Positions 29,411-37,947 of a stretch of DNA of 64,000 nucleotides are shown one piece after another. Source of the DNA: CAVXNB01 sp963763085. Its GTDB lineage: Bacteria > Actinomycetota > Acidimicrobiia > Acidimicrobiales > Bog-793. Numbering within the stretch: the first letter of the stretch is position 1; every line of letters begins with the position of its first letter. The notes beneath the pieces were generated by a model, which saw only the letters and a program-made list of their open reading frames with translations, searched no databases and had not been told where the DNA came from. The stretch is taken from the NCBI GenBank assembly GCA_963763085.1, contig CAVXNB010000004.1:1178001-1242000 (forward strand), written 5' to 3'. Both the position numbers and the translations under genes were made by a program.

Positions 29411-29992
29411 GTGTTCATGCTCTTTGGCCGTGGCGGCCGGAATTTCTGGGTTGCGCGGATCGCCATCCTCTTCATCGTCCTCACCGCCGGAGCGGTGTTC
29501 CACTACCACGGCGCGGCCTACTGGACGGTGCGGGGGCTGTATTACGCGCTCATTCTCGGTTTCATTGCGACGGCGGTGTTGCGCAACAGGGGAAGGCAGC
29601 GGGGAGTCGGGACCTCGGGGCCCGGCACCTTCTCCGGGCCGCCCTTCGGGAGAGGCGGCGTGCAGCCACCCTTCGGCGGTTCGTACCCGCCGAGCCCGCC
29701 GCACAGCGATCTGCCGCCGTCGGTCCCGCCGGTTGAGTACCCGCAGTCGCTTCCCGCTCCGGACGCGCCCGCGAGCGTCCAGCCTGCGAGCGCACCCGCA
29801 TTTCCCGCGCCGGCAGCGACTTCGCCGCCGGCGCCCGAGGTCGTGCCTATCGGGCACTCGATCTTGTCGGCCCCGGGTCAACAGCCAGGCTGGTACCCGG
29901 ACCCTTCGGACCCGATGGCTCGTCAATACTGGGACGGCACGGCGTGGTCGCACCGGCTCAAGTGGGACGGCCAGACCTGGGTGTCCGTCTGA
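29411..29992 (+). CDS. DUF2510-containing membrane protein
   Basis: 193 residues: two membrane spans (ARIAILFIVLTAGAVFHYHG and YYALILGFIATAVL), a Pro-rich linker and a C-terminal DUF2510 module (PGWYPDPSDPMARQYWDGTAWSHRLKWDG). DUF2510 is common on actinobacterial membrane proteins and its role is unknown. GTG 29411, 50 bases after UPF0182 and possibly co-transcribed. Confidence 0.8.
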   Translation: MFMLFGRGGRNFWVARIAILFIVLTAGAVFHYHGAAYWTVRGLYYALILGFIATAVLRNRGRQRGVGTSGPGTFSGPPFGRGGVQPPFGGSYPPSPPHSDLPPSVPPVEYPQSLPAPDAPASVQPASAPAFPAPAATSPPAPEVVPIGHSILSAPGQQPGWYPDPSDPMARQYWDGTAWSHRLKWDGQTWVSV

Positions 29993-30030
29993 GCTCACGC
30001 TCGGGCTGAGCGCGCCGGACAGGTCCCGCC

Positions 30031-30681
30031 CTACGGGTTGCGGGGAGCCCGTCCCGGTTGGAAGCCGAGCGGGCCCTTGCTGTCGGCCCGCTTGCCGTTG
30101 ACCGGATGACGGCGGGGACTGCTGATCGAACGGATCGGGCCGGTGGCGCCGGCAACCTCGTCGACGAGCCGATACGCAAGCGCTTCCGAGGCGTCGAACG
30201 ATCGCCCGGTTCGAAAGTCTGCGGCCACTTGCGAGAGCGGACGGCCGGTCGAGTTGGCGACACGTTCGTGCAGTCGATCCAGACGCGCCGTGTGGTGGTC
30301 GAGCAAGGCACCCAGCTCGCTCGCCCGGCCGGCGATGGCCAGCTCGGGATCACCCAAGCGAAACCGAGCATGTGGAAGCGCAGTCCTCCTCCCCCCTGCG
30401 GTCAGCAACCCGACGACCGCGCCCTCGACGCGGCCGGAACACACGATGTTGACGGGAACGCCGAGGAGGTCGATGACGTCGATCAGGGACCACGTCGCCT
30501 CGAGCGAAGCCCGCTCGCTGTCCAGCCGGAGCTCGACGGCGCCGTCGCCGAGGGCGTCGAGGGTCATGAGCTCCGCCGCGACCCGGCCGGCGAGCGGGTC
30601 GTCGAGCACGCCCCGGCACAGAACGATCCGGCGCTCGAAGAGCCTTTCCTCCAACCAGGAGCTGTTCGGTTCCAGGTTCAT
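30031..30681 (-). CDS. ClpP-like protein lacking catalytic residues
   Basis: 216-residue ClpP/crotonase-fold protein. It aligns with ClpP through LFERRIVLCRGVLDDPLAGRVAAELMTLDA, VNIVCSGRVEGAVVGLLTAGGRRTALPHARFRLGDPE. Where active ClpP has Ser (AASMGAxLLAAG) this has Gly (VEGAVVGLLTAG), and where ClpP has MIHQP this has RLGDPE, so Ser and His are both lost. Comparable to ClpR subunits that assemble with active ClpP. ATG 30681 overlaps the XRE gene stop (ATGA). It diverges, with that regulator, from the intact clpP. Confidence 0.8.
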   Translation of the reverse strand: MNLEPNSSWLEERLFERRIVLCRGVLDDPLAGRVAAELMTLDALGDGAVELRLDSERASLEATWSLIDVIDLLGVPVNIVCSGRVEGAVVGLLTAGGRRTALPHARFRLGDPELAIAGRASELGALLDHHTARLDRLHERVANSTGRPLSQVAADFRTGRSFDASEALAYRLVDEVAGATGPIRSISSPRRHPVNGKRADSKGPLGFQPGRAPRNP

Positions 30682-30959
30682 GTGTCGTCCCGGTCCTGTT
30701 CGGGCCCGAGGGCGAGGCGCCACTCGAGTCGCTGGTCGAGCGCAGCCGCGTATCGCTCAAGCGTCGAGATCCTCACGTCGTTGTGGCCGGCTTCGAGTCG
30801 GGCGACGGCGGACTGGGACGTCCCCATCAGCGCGGCAACCTCCGTCTGGCTCAACCCGGCAGCGCGGCGCCGCGCCGTCAAGTCCTCGACCAACTCCTGT
30901 CGTCTCCGAGCCATCTCCCCGAAACCAGGAAATACCGGCTCATGTCGCCGCTCCGTCAC
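30678..30959 (-). CDS. XRE-family transcriptional regulator
   Basis: Helix-turn-helix protein with RRAAGLSQTEVAALMGTSQSAVARLEAG as the DNA-binding domain, and ISTLERYAAALDQRLEWRLAL at the end. GTG 30959 is preferred: AGGAGG at 30972-30977 would be directly against an alternative GTG at 30971. The stop overlaps the start of the dead ClpP gene. Its position facing clpP, with a dyad between, suggests autoregulation and control of both ClpP genes (inference); the role recalls ClgR but the operator differs. Confidence 0.8.
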   Translation of the reverse strand: MTERRHEPVFPGFGEMARRRQELVEDLTARRRAAGLSQTEVAALMGTSQSAVARLEAGHNDVRISTLERYAAALDQRLEWRLALGPEQDRDDT

Positions 30960-30985
30960 GCCCGCTGCCACCCTCCTATAGCGTT

Positions 30986-31013
30986 GGTGATATCTTGAAA
31001 ATGATATAGCACC
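30986..31013. promoter_or_regulatory. Dyad operator between xre and clpP
   Basis: GGTG-ATATC (30986-30994), an 8-base AT spacer, GATAT-ag-CACC (31003-31013): two inverted arms in the only AT-rich part of the divergent region. Probable binding site of the XRE regulator; it overlaps the likely -10 regions of both directions. Confidence 0.5.
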
Positions 31014-31035
31014 GACGAGTCAGGGGGTAGTGGCA

Positions 31036-31704
31036 ATGTGGGAAGAGAGCTCGGGATCGAGGGCCTTGAGGCAGTCGCTGGTCCCGACAGTGCTCGACCA
31101 GACGAGCCGTGGTGACCGCGCCTACGACCTGTATTCGCTGTTGTTGCGGGAGAGGATCGTGTTTCTCGGCCAGGAGGTCGACGACCAGATCGCCAATCTC
31201 ATCGTTGCCCAGATCCTCTATCTCGAGGCCAACGACCCGGAGAAGGACATCTCGCTCTACATCAACTCTCCTGGCGGTCTCGGCTACGCGGGCATGGCGA
31301 TCTACGACGTCATGCAGCACGTCCGGCCCGAGGTGTCGACGATCTGCGTCGGGATGGGCATGTCGGCCGCGGCGATGATCCTCGCCGGCGGCGCAGCGGG
31401 CAAGCGCCTCGCGCTCCCGAACGCCAAGATCATGATCCACCAGGGAAGCGCGGGAGCCCGGGGAGCCCCTCGGGACATGGAGATCCAGCTACGCGAGGTG
31501 CTGGCGACGACGAGACGGATGGCCGAGATCATCGCCTTTCACAGCGGTCGCAGCATCGAGGAGGTCGAGCACGACATCGATCGGGACTACTTCATGACGG
31601 CGCGGGAGGCGCTCGAGTACGGCCTGATCGACGAGATCATCACGCCTCGGCGTGGTGTGGCGGCCGCGGACCTGGTGCTGGCCGGAGCGACGGAGGTGGC
31701 TTGA
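31036..31704 (+). CDS. clpP: ATP-dependent Clp protease proteolytic subunit
   Basis: Active ClpP: Ser in CVGMGMSAAAMILAGGAAGKR, His in ALPNAKIMIHQGSAG, Asp in IDRDYFMTAREALEYGLID. N-terminus LVPTVLDQTSRGDRAYDLYSLLLRERIVFLG is the processed axial-loop region. ATG 31036 is chosen because GGGGG lies eight bases upstream; GTG 31030 is possible. It lies alone, not in the usual clpP1-clpP2 or tig-clpP-clpX order, and faces the dead paralogue. A heteromeric ring of the two is plausible. Confidence 0.93.
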   Translation: MWEESSGSRALRQSLVPTVLDQTSRGDRAYDLYSLLLRERIVFLGQEVDDQIANLIVAQILYLEANDPEKDISLYINSPGGLGYAGMAIYDVMQHVRPEVSTICVGMGMSAAAMILAGGAAGKRLALPNAKIMIHQGSAGARGAPRDMEIQLREVLATTRRMAEIIAFHSGRSIEEVEHDIDRDYFMTAREALEYGLIDEIITPRRGVAAADLVLAGATEVA

Positions 31705-31832
31705 GCCGCTCGGGTGGCTCGGGCGGCGATCCGGCGATCCAGTTCGGAGCGGAAGAGGTGCAGCGTGGACTTCGGGCGGGGTTGCGGAGAGCGGCGGGCG
31801 AGAGTGGGAGTGGCTCGGAGGGCATGGGAACA

Positions 31833-31858
31833 TTTGTTTTCTTCTTCAAACTTGCTTC
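31833..31858. repeat. AT-rich intergenic element (copy 2 of a 26-bp repeat)
   Basis: 26 bases matching 17678-17703 at 24 positions, lying between clpP and the initiator tRNA. Both copies contain TTTGTTTTCTT and CAAACTTGCTTC. Behind this copy CCACCCG and CGGGTGG could pair. The rest of 31705-31943 shows no gene. Confidence 0.6.
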
Positions 31859-31943
31859 TGGAAAAGTGACCACCCGCAATCTTTCTTATGAGCGAGGCGA
31901 CCGGGTGGCGCGGGCGACGGTGCTGATAAAGTCTCCCTTACGC

Positions 31944-32020
<77 letters not shown>

Positions 32021-32170
32021 CTCACTCAGAAGGTGCAGTTCAGGGCCGGTTCTTCGGAGCCCTTCTGTGCATTCGGTCACTGTCATGTTCCCAGAGCGGT
32101 ACGCGGGAGCAAACGTTGATCTGGAATGGCGCTTTCATTCGTCCGACCGGTGCGGGCTGCCCATCGCAGC

Positions 32171-34927
32171 TCAGTGGCGCGACGATTCGGTTTCGACGTT
32201 GTCAAATGCCGCCGTGAGTTGGCGGCGCGACGTGACGGAGAGCTTCCGGAATACCTTGCGCAGGTGGTATTCGACGGTGCTGGAGGCGATGAACAGCTTT
32301 GCGGCGATCTCCGCGTTGGTGTCGCCGGCCGCGGCGAGGCGAGCTACGCGCTCTTCCTGCCGGGTCAGCTCAGAGGAGGTTTCAAAGCTTCGCTTGCGTA
32401 CCCGCTCGCCTGTGGCGAGCAGCTCGTGGCGGGCCCGGTTCGCAAAGGCGTCGGCGCCCATGTCCGTGAACATGTTGTGGGCGATGCGCAGCTGGTCCCG
32501 GGCGTCGATCTTGCGCTTTTGACGCCGGAGCCACTCGCCGTAGAGCAGGTGGGCCCGGGCCAGCTCGACGGCCATGCGAGTGGATCCGAGCAGGTCGATC
32601 GCCTCTTGGTACAACCGCTCGGCGTCGTCATCTGCGAGGAGTGCTCGACACCGGGCGAGAAGTCCCATGGCCCATGGTGTGCCGCTGGCCGGGGCCCGTT
32701 CGGCCAGGCTGTCTATGGCGGCACGCGCCCGGCCGGGATCGCCCGCTCGCACGGCCGCTTCGATCACGTCGGCCAGGACCTGGTGTCCGCTGCCGACGCG
32801 GCCGGTCATCGCTGTGACGGCGTGGCCGAGAGCTTCGCTGTACTCGGCCGCGCCGAGGTCGAGTAGGAGCAAGGCGTGGTTGGCGAACAGCGCGGCGGAA
32901 CCCGAGCCGAGTTCAGCCGCGTTCTGGATGACTATGCGGGCACTTGCCCGTGTTTGCGCGACGCGGCCCTGTACGGCGGCTACCTCGAGCCGCATCATTT
33001 CGATGCTCATCGGATGTTCGCCCGCGGCCAAGCTCACGTCGGCGGCGTCGGCGAGGTCGATTTCGGCGACATCGAACCGTCCAGCCCAGACCTCATCAGT
33101 GGCCCGTGCCTTGAGCGCGACCGCCAGCCACATGAGCGCCCCCTGCTCCCGACTGGCCTGGGCCAAACGAATCGTCAACTTGTTGTGCGCCTGGTCGTCC
33201 CACAGGGCGCGGGTGGCAAATACGGCGAACTGGACCCATCGGATGAGCTGATCGGCGGGTATCTCCGGACTGCTCATCGCCGTGACCGCGACGCGCAATG
33301 CGGGTGCCGCAGCCACGAAACCCGCGGCGAGATAGGTTCCGAAGGCGTCGAGGAGCAGGTCGACGAGAGTGTCGTCGCCGGGTGGGGTCGCGCGGACTGC
33401 CTCGGTCACAGCGCTGATCATGTTGTCGCCGGCTGCGCTTCCTGCGATCAAGACGGCCTCGATGGCCTCGAGGAGGGCTTGGCGTGCCAACCGGGGATCA
33501 GTGGGCATCAGTGCGACAGCCGCAGAGAGCAGGAGCGGAGCTGCGATGGCGGTCTTGCCTTCGCGTCGCCACGCGTTGCCGTCCAGGCGATCCGCTCGAG
33601 CCGTCATCACCGGGTCTTTGAGCGCCGGCTTGGCCAGCGCGATCAGGGCGTGCACCTGGAAGGACGCGCCGCTGGCGAGCGCCGCTTCGGCGGCGGCGAT
33701 GCGGCGCACAGCCGCCCGTTCCGGGGACGGGCTGAGTTCAGCCGAGCGGCCCAGGAGGGCGGCGGCGGCGCTGTGGCCCCCTCGCTCACGGGCGCGCCCC
33801 GCGCCCCGCTCCAAGATGGCGGCGACTTCCTCGTCCCGGCCGACCGATGCCGCCGCCAGGTGCCACGCCCGCCGGTCACTGTCGTCCTCCGAGTCGGTGG
33901 CCGCGGCGAGCGCCTTGTGCGCTGCCCGCCTATCGGCCGGTCGCGCCCCGCCGTATACCGCGGAGCGGATGAGCGGGTGCCGGAACGCGACGGTCGACCC
34001 TAGGACCACAAGCCCGGCAGCTTCGGCGGCCGCAGCCGCCTCGGTCTTGACCCCCAGGATCGACGCCGCCCGCAGGAGAAAGGCCGTGTCGGCCGTCGAA
34101 TCGGCCGCTGCCAGCAGCAAGAGCATCTGGGTGTCGACCGGCAGAGACCGGGCCTGGCGGGCGAAGCGCTCCTCCAGCCGCCGGCTCAGCGGGAGGGGTT
34201 GCAGCGTTGCCGCGGCACCGATCAGCTGACCGGGCTGCGGGTCCTTGGCGAATTCGACGAGCGCCAGCGGGTTGCCCCTCGCCTCCGTGACGATCCGGTC
34301 CGCCACCTGACGATCGCCGCCGAACCCTGCCTCGGCGGCGAGCAGCGAATGCGCCGCTTCATCGGTCAGACCGTCGATCTCCAGCATGGGGAACCCCTCG
34401 AGCGGGCTCGCCGACTCCGGTCCGCTTCGCTCCGCGAAGATCAGGGCGATCCCGTCCGCCTGAAGTCGACGCCCCCAGAAAGCGAGCGTCTCGATCGATT
34501 CACGGTCGACCCAATGTGCATCGTCGATCAGGCACAAAAGGCGTTCGCAAGCTCTCGCCGCGTTCGCAGCCAGATTGATGACTCCCAATCCGACGAGGAA
34601 GTTGTTGCCAGGTTGGCCCGCCGCCAATCCCAGCGCCGAGTTCAGGGCGTCGCGTTGCGGTTCGGGTAGCCGTCCGATCTGGTGCAAGATCGGCATTAGT
34701 AGCCGGTGGAGCGCGGCGAACCCGATGTCCTGCTCCGGCTCGAGGCCGGTGAGCCGCACGACGAGGAAGTCGTGAGCAGCCGTCGCGGCGTAATCGAGCA
34801 GAGCCGTCTTGCCGATACCTGCTTCGCCCCGGACGACCAACGCCGCGCTGGGCCCTCGGCGGGCCGAATCGAGAAGCTGATCGAGCGCCCGGCATTCGTG
34901 CTCTCTACCGACAAGGCTCGCCACCAC
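32171..34927 (-). CDS. LAL-type LuxR-family regulator (AAA ATPase + TPR + HTH)
   Basis: 918-residue large ATP-binding LuxR regulator. Walker A VRGEAGIGKTALLDYA near residue 40, Walker B LLCLIDDAHWVDRESIETL near 140, a long helical TPR-like middle, and a C-terminal LuxR HTH (LTRQEERVARLAAAGDTNAEIAAKLFIASSTVEYHLRKV) around 855-895. Such proteins sense ligands and activate neighbouring metabolic genes. GTG 34927; it diverges from the SDR-hydrolase-SnoaL operon and is the likely regulator of it. First gene after the tRNA, at the proposed island edge. Confidence 0.92.
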   Translation of the reverse strand: MVASLVGREHECRALDQLLDSARRGPSAALVVRGEAGIGKTALLDYAATAAHDFLVVRLTGLEPEQDIGFAALHRLLMPILHQIGRLPEPQRDALNSALGLAAGQPGNNFLVGLGVINLAANAARACERLLCLIDDAHWVDRESIETLAFWGRRLQADGIALIFAERSGPESASPLEGFPMLEIDGLTDEAAHSLLAAEAGFGGDRQVADRIVTEARGNPLALVEFAKDPQPGQLIGAAATLQPLPLSRRLEERFARQARSLPVDTQMLLLLAAADSTADTAFLLRAASILGVKTEAAAAAEAAGLVVLGSTVAFRHPLIRSAVYGGARPADRRAAHKALAAATDSEDDSDRRAWHLAAASVGRDEEVAAILERGAGRARERGGHSAAAALLGRSAELSPSPERAAVRRIAAAEAALASGASFQVHALIALAKPALKDPVMTARADRLDGNAWRREGKTAIAAPLLLSAAVALMPTDPRLARQALLEAIEAVLIAGSAAGDNMISAVTEAVRATPPGDDTLVDLLLDAFGTYLAAGFVAAAPALRVAVTAMSSPEIPADQLIRWVQFAVFATRALWDDQAHNKLTIRLAQASREQGALMWLAVALKARATDEVWAGRFDVAEIDLADAADVSLAAGEHPMSIEMMRLEVAAVQGRVAQTRASARIVIQNAAELGSGSAALFANHALLLLDLGAAEYSEALGHAVTAMTGRVGSGHQVLADVIEAAVRAGDPGRARAAIDSLAERAPASGTPWAMGLLARCRALLADDDAERLYQEAIDLLGSTRMAVELARAHLLYGEWLRRQKRKIDARDQLRIAHNMFTDMGADAFANRARHELLATGERVRKRSFETSSELTRQEERVARLAAAGDTNAEIAAKLFIASSTVEYHLRKVFRKLSVTSRRQLTAAFDNVETESSRH

Positions 34928-35124
34928 CGGTGATCGTATGTCCCAGGCCGGGCTGGCGGTCGGGGCATCGCCGGCCGGCCACCCCCAGGTACGTGAAGTC
35001 GTTCCCTATGGGGAGGCCCCGAGCGGACTATGGACGATCAGGGATTCGAAGTTGCCATGTCGTCAGTGAAGCTGTCCAGGAGCAGGAAGACGGCCATGGT
35101 GGCAACCGCGACGAAGGAGCCGAG

Positions 35125-35913
35125 ATGGATCTGATGCTGGCCGGCAAGATTGCGGTCGTCACCGGCGCCAGCAAAGGCATCGGTCTGGCGGTGACCAAAG
35201 CGCTCGTCCAGGAGGGCGCACGCGTCGTGGCCGGGGCCCTGACCGCCGATAGCCTGGCCGACCTCGCCGGTGTCACTGCCATGGCGTTGGACCTGTCCGA
35301 CCCCGCCGCTCCGGCCGCGCTCGTTCAGCGAGCCCTTGACGATCACGGGACGATCGACGTGCTCGTCAACAACGTCGGCGCCGTCAAACTACGCCTCGAG
35401 GGGTTTCTGGCCGTCAGCGACGAAGACTTCGAGTGGTCACTGCAGATGAACTTCTTCACTACCCTGCGAGCGACGCGGGCCGCCGTGCCGCTGATGGTCG
35501 AGCGAGGAAGCGGGGCAATCGTCAACATCGCCTCGGTGAACGCCTTCTACCAGCCGGATGGCGCGACCATCGACTATGGAGCGAGCAAAGCCGCCGTCGC
35601 CAACCTGACCAAGTCACTCGCCCAGGAGCTCGGGCCAAAGGGCATTCACGTCAATGCCGTCTCGCCCGGCCCGGTCAGCACGGACCTGTGGCTCGGCGCC
35701 CACGGTGTAGCCGCAACCGTGGCCGCAGCCGCCGGCGTGGACGCCGCCACGGCCCGCGACCGGATAGTGGCAGGTATGGGCGGATTGGCGACAGGGCGGT
35801 TCAGCACCGCCGAGGAGGTCGCCACCCTAGTAGTTCTGCTCGCGTCTGAGCGCACCGCCAACGTGACCGGCGCCAACTTCATCATCGACGGCGGCCTGAT
35901 CAAAACCACCTAA
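35125..35913 (+). CDS. Short-chain dehydrogenase/reductase
   Basis: 262-residue classical SDR: TGASKGIG cofactor motif, NNVG, and the catalytic Ser in IVNIASVNAFYQ with YGASK. Ends with NVTGANFIIDGGLIKTT. ATG 35125 has GGAG at proper distance; the frame upstream is not coding. First gene of a three-gene run with the alpha/beta hydrolase (17-base gap) and SnoaL-like gene, facing the LAL regulator. NAD(P)-dependent redox of an unknown carbonyl or alcohol. Confidence 0.9.
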   Translation: MDLMLAGKIAVVTGASKGIGLAVTKALVQEGARVVAGALTADSLADLAGVTAMALDLSDPAAPAALVQRALDDHGTIDVLVNNVGAVKLRLEGFLAVSDEDFEWSLQMNFFTTLRATRAAVPLMVERGSGAIVNIASVNAFYQPDGATIDYGASKAAVANLTKSLAQELGPKGIHVNAVSPGPVSTDLWLGAHGVAATVAAAAGVDAATARDRIVAGMGGLATGRFSTAEEVATLVVLLASERTANVTGANFIIDGGLIKTT

Positions 35914-35930
35914 CTAGACAAGGAGATTCC

Positions 35931-36752
35931 ATGACCGACCACGCCGAGAGCCCACCGGACACCATCGTCTTGATTCATGGGCTTTTCCTCACCGCGAAAA
36001 GCTGGGAGCGCTGGGTTGAGCGGTACTCCGATCAAGGTTTCACGGTCATCGCCAAGAGCTGGCCAGGTATGGACGTTGACATCGAGGCGCTGCGAAAGGA
36101 CACGTCGGACATCGATGATCTGGGGATCGCGGAAGTGGCTGATCACTACGAGAAGATCGTCTCCGATCTCGACCGACCACCGATCATCATCGGCCACTCC
36201 TTCGGCGGTCTCATCACCCAGCTTCTCCTCGGACGGGGACTCGGCGTCGCCGGCGTCGCCCTCGACTCGGCACCGTTCAAAGGAGTCCATGTCGTGCCGC
36301 CCAGCACCGTTCGAGTCGGCTGGCCGGCGTTGAAGAGCCCAGCCAACGCGCACCGAGCAGTCACGCTCACCCCCGAAGAGTTTCACTACGCCTTCACCAA
36401 CGCGATGACCGAGGACGACTCCCGGGCCGTCTACGAGCGCTACGCAGCGCCCGGGCCGGGTCGTCCACTGTTCCAAGCCGCGTTTGCCAACTTCACCCCT
36501 CACTCACCAGCTGCGGTCGACTACCACAACGCCCAGCGGGCACCGCTGCTCATCATCGCCGGGACCCGAGATCACGTATCGCCCGTATCCATTAACCGGT
36601 CCGAGCTCAAGCACCAACAGAAGTCACACGCCGTCACTGCGTACAAGGAGTTCCCAGACCGCCAGCACTTCCTGTTGGGCCAGGAAAGGTGGGAAGAGAT
36701 CGCCGACTTCGCCCTCGCCTGGGCACTGAACCCGGTGGCCGGAGAGCTCTAA
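35931..36752 (+). CDS. Alpha/beta hydrolase
   Basis: 273 residues. HG oxyanion motif in TIVLIHGLFLTAKSWERW, nucleophile GHSFGG, Asp in IIAGTRDHVSP and His in FPDRQHFLL complete the triad. AAGGAG precedes ATG 35931. Probable esterase or lactonase acting with the neighbouring SDR; substrate unknown. Confidence 0.88.
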   Translation: MTDHAESPPDTIVLIHGLFLTAKSWERWVERYSDQGFTVIAKSWPGMDVDIEALRKDTSDIDDLGIAEVADHYEKIVSDLDRPPIIIGHSFGGLITQLLLGRGLGVAGVALDSAPFKGVHVVPPSTVRVGWPALKSPANAHRAVTLTPEEFHYAFTNAMTEDDSRAVYERYAAPGPGRPLFQAAFANFTPHSPAAVDYHNAQRAPLLIIAGTRDHVSPVSINRSELKHQQKSHAVTAYKEFPDRQHFLLGQERWEEIADFALAWALNPVAGEL

Positions 36753-36771
36753 TCCACGGGAGGAGAAAGTT

Positions 36772-37218
36772 ATGGAGCATGCGACAACTGAACGGGATGC
36801 AGACGGTGCCGAGTTCCTCGAGTTTCTCGAGCGGTGTCATGAAGCCCTCAGGCAGCACACAAGCGGTAACCCGCGGCCGTATCTTGAACTGTGGTCGCAT
36901 GCTGACGACGTTTCGCTAATGGGAGGGGTTGGCGGTCACCAGGTCGGCATTGACGCCGTTAGCGAGCTCCTGACTGCAGCAGCCAAGACGCTCAACTACG
37001 AAACCTGGAGCGCCGAGAACCTCGTCACTGGTTTCGACGACACGTTTGGTTTCACAGTCGAGCTTGAGCGGCTCACTCGGCATATCCACGGTGAGACGGA
37101 GGAAATGGGTCTGAGAGCGACGTCGATATACCGGCGAGAGGAAGGCGCCTGGAAGGTAGTCCATCGTCACGGTGACAGTCTGATGACCGTCGAAATCGAC
37201 CCAGAGGGCAGACGCTGA
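36772..37218 (+). CDS. SnoaL/NTF2-like (DUF4440-type) protein
   Basis: 148-residue cone-shaped NTF2-fold protein: FLERCHEALRQHTSGNPRPYLELWSHADDVSLMGG, VSELLTAAAKTL, LRATSIYRREEGAWKVVHRHGDSL. The ending is typical of ketosteroid-isomerase-like proteins. GGAGGAG-type site before ATG 36772. Third gene of the operon; converges with a TetR gene. Confidence 0.8.
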   Translation: MEHATTERDADGAEFLEFLERCHEALRQHTSGNPRPYLELWSHADDVSLMGGVGGHQVGIDAVSELLTAAAKTLNYETWSAENLVTGFDDTFGFTVELERLTRHIHGETEEMGLRATSIYRREEGAWKVVHRHGDSLMTVEIDPEGRR

Positions 37219-37244
37219 GACCGCGTGAATGAATCCGGCTTGGC

Positions 37245-37850
37245 TCATCTGCCGATGGTAAGGGCGAGAAGGGTATTGACCGCGGTCTCGAACGGGCGGG
37301 TACTCCGTTGCACCTGGGCGAGAAGTAGTCCTCCTTGGAGCGTGGCGAGCAAGGTGATAGCGAGGTCGTCCGGGTCGATGTCGGACGGGAGTTTCCCGTC
37401 GGCCTGAAGGGATCTGAGTCCATCGCCGATGGCAGCGGCCCACTGATCGAACCCTGCCGCTATGAGCGCTCGGGCCTCGGGGTCACTCTCGGCGAGTTGA
37501 CCAACGAGCGAGCCAAGTTGGCAGCCCCCCTTGGCTTTGGTGCGCCTCGCTGCGGTGATCACCATGTTCCGCCAGGCTTCGACTCCGTTCGCGCTGCTGA
37601 GCGCGTGCCGATTGCGATTGACGATGCTCTCGGCTTGGTAGTCGATGACTGCCTGCACGAGTTCGTTCTTGTCGGGAAAGTAGTGGTACATCTGCGAGCC
37701 GCTGACTTCCGCTGCCACCTTGACGTCTTCCAAGGTGGTGCCCGCCACCCCGCGCTCATGGATCAGGGCGGCGGCCTCCTCCACTATTCGTGCCCGGGTG
37801 CGTGCTCCCTTGGGGGTGAGCCTCGGCCGGTCACTCGTCTCGTTGACCAT
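37245..37850 (-). CDS. TetR-family regulator
   Basis: 201 residues: N-terminal HTH (ARIVEEAAALIHERGVAGTTLEDVKVAAEVSGSQMYHYFPDKNELV) and a C-terminal domain with GGCQLGSLVGQLAE, the mark of a subgroup that also includes the regulator at 50434-51072. It diverges from the SDR at 37948; two operator-like sites lie between. Likely autoregulated repressor of the 37.9-40.1 kb genes, responding to an unknown small ligand. Confidence 0.88.
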   Translation of the reverse strand: MVNETSDRPRLTPKGARTRARIVEEAAALIHERGVAGTTLEDVKVAAEVSGSQMYHYFPDKNELVQAVIDYQAESIVNRNRHALSSANGVEAWRNMVITAARRTKAKGGCQLGSLVGQLAESDPEARALIAAGFDQWAAAIGDGLRSLQADGKLPSDIDPDDLAITLLATLQGGLLLAQVQRSTRPFETAVNTLLALTIGR

Positions 37851-37871
37851 GCACCAATGTTAGCGGGATTG

Positions 37872-37920
37872 TGAGTTTGACAACCCAGTGCCGACCTGTC
37901 AGAGTGAGTTGTACGACCCA
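37872..37920. promoter_or_regulatory. Pair of TetR operator-like sites, 33 bp apart
   Basis: TGAGTTTGACAACCCA (37872-37887) and TGAGTTGTACGACCCA (37905-37920) share 13 of 16 bases and both fit an imperfect 6-N4-6 dyad (TGRGTT-N4-AACYCA). Their start-to-start spacing is 33 bp, the same as in the 50-51 kb TetR regulon. Confidence 0.55.
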
Positions 37921-37947
37921 TTTTGGAGCGAGAGGACGACACATCGC

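Noticed and set aside
32126..34003. Plus-strand frames opposite the LAL regulator
   Set aside because: Antisense shadows of a 918-residue protein with clear domains.
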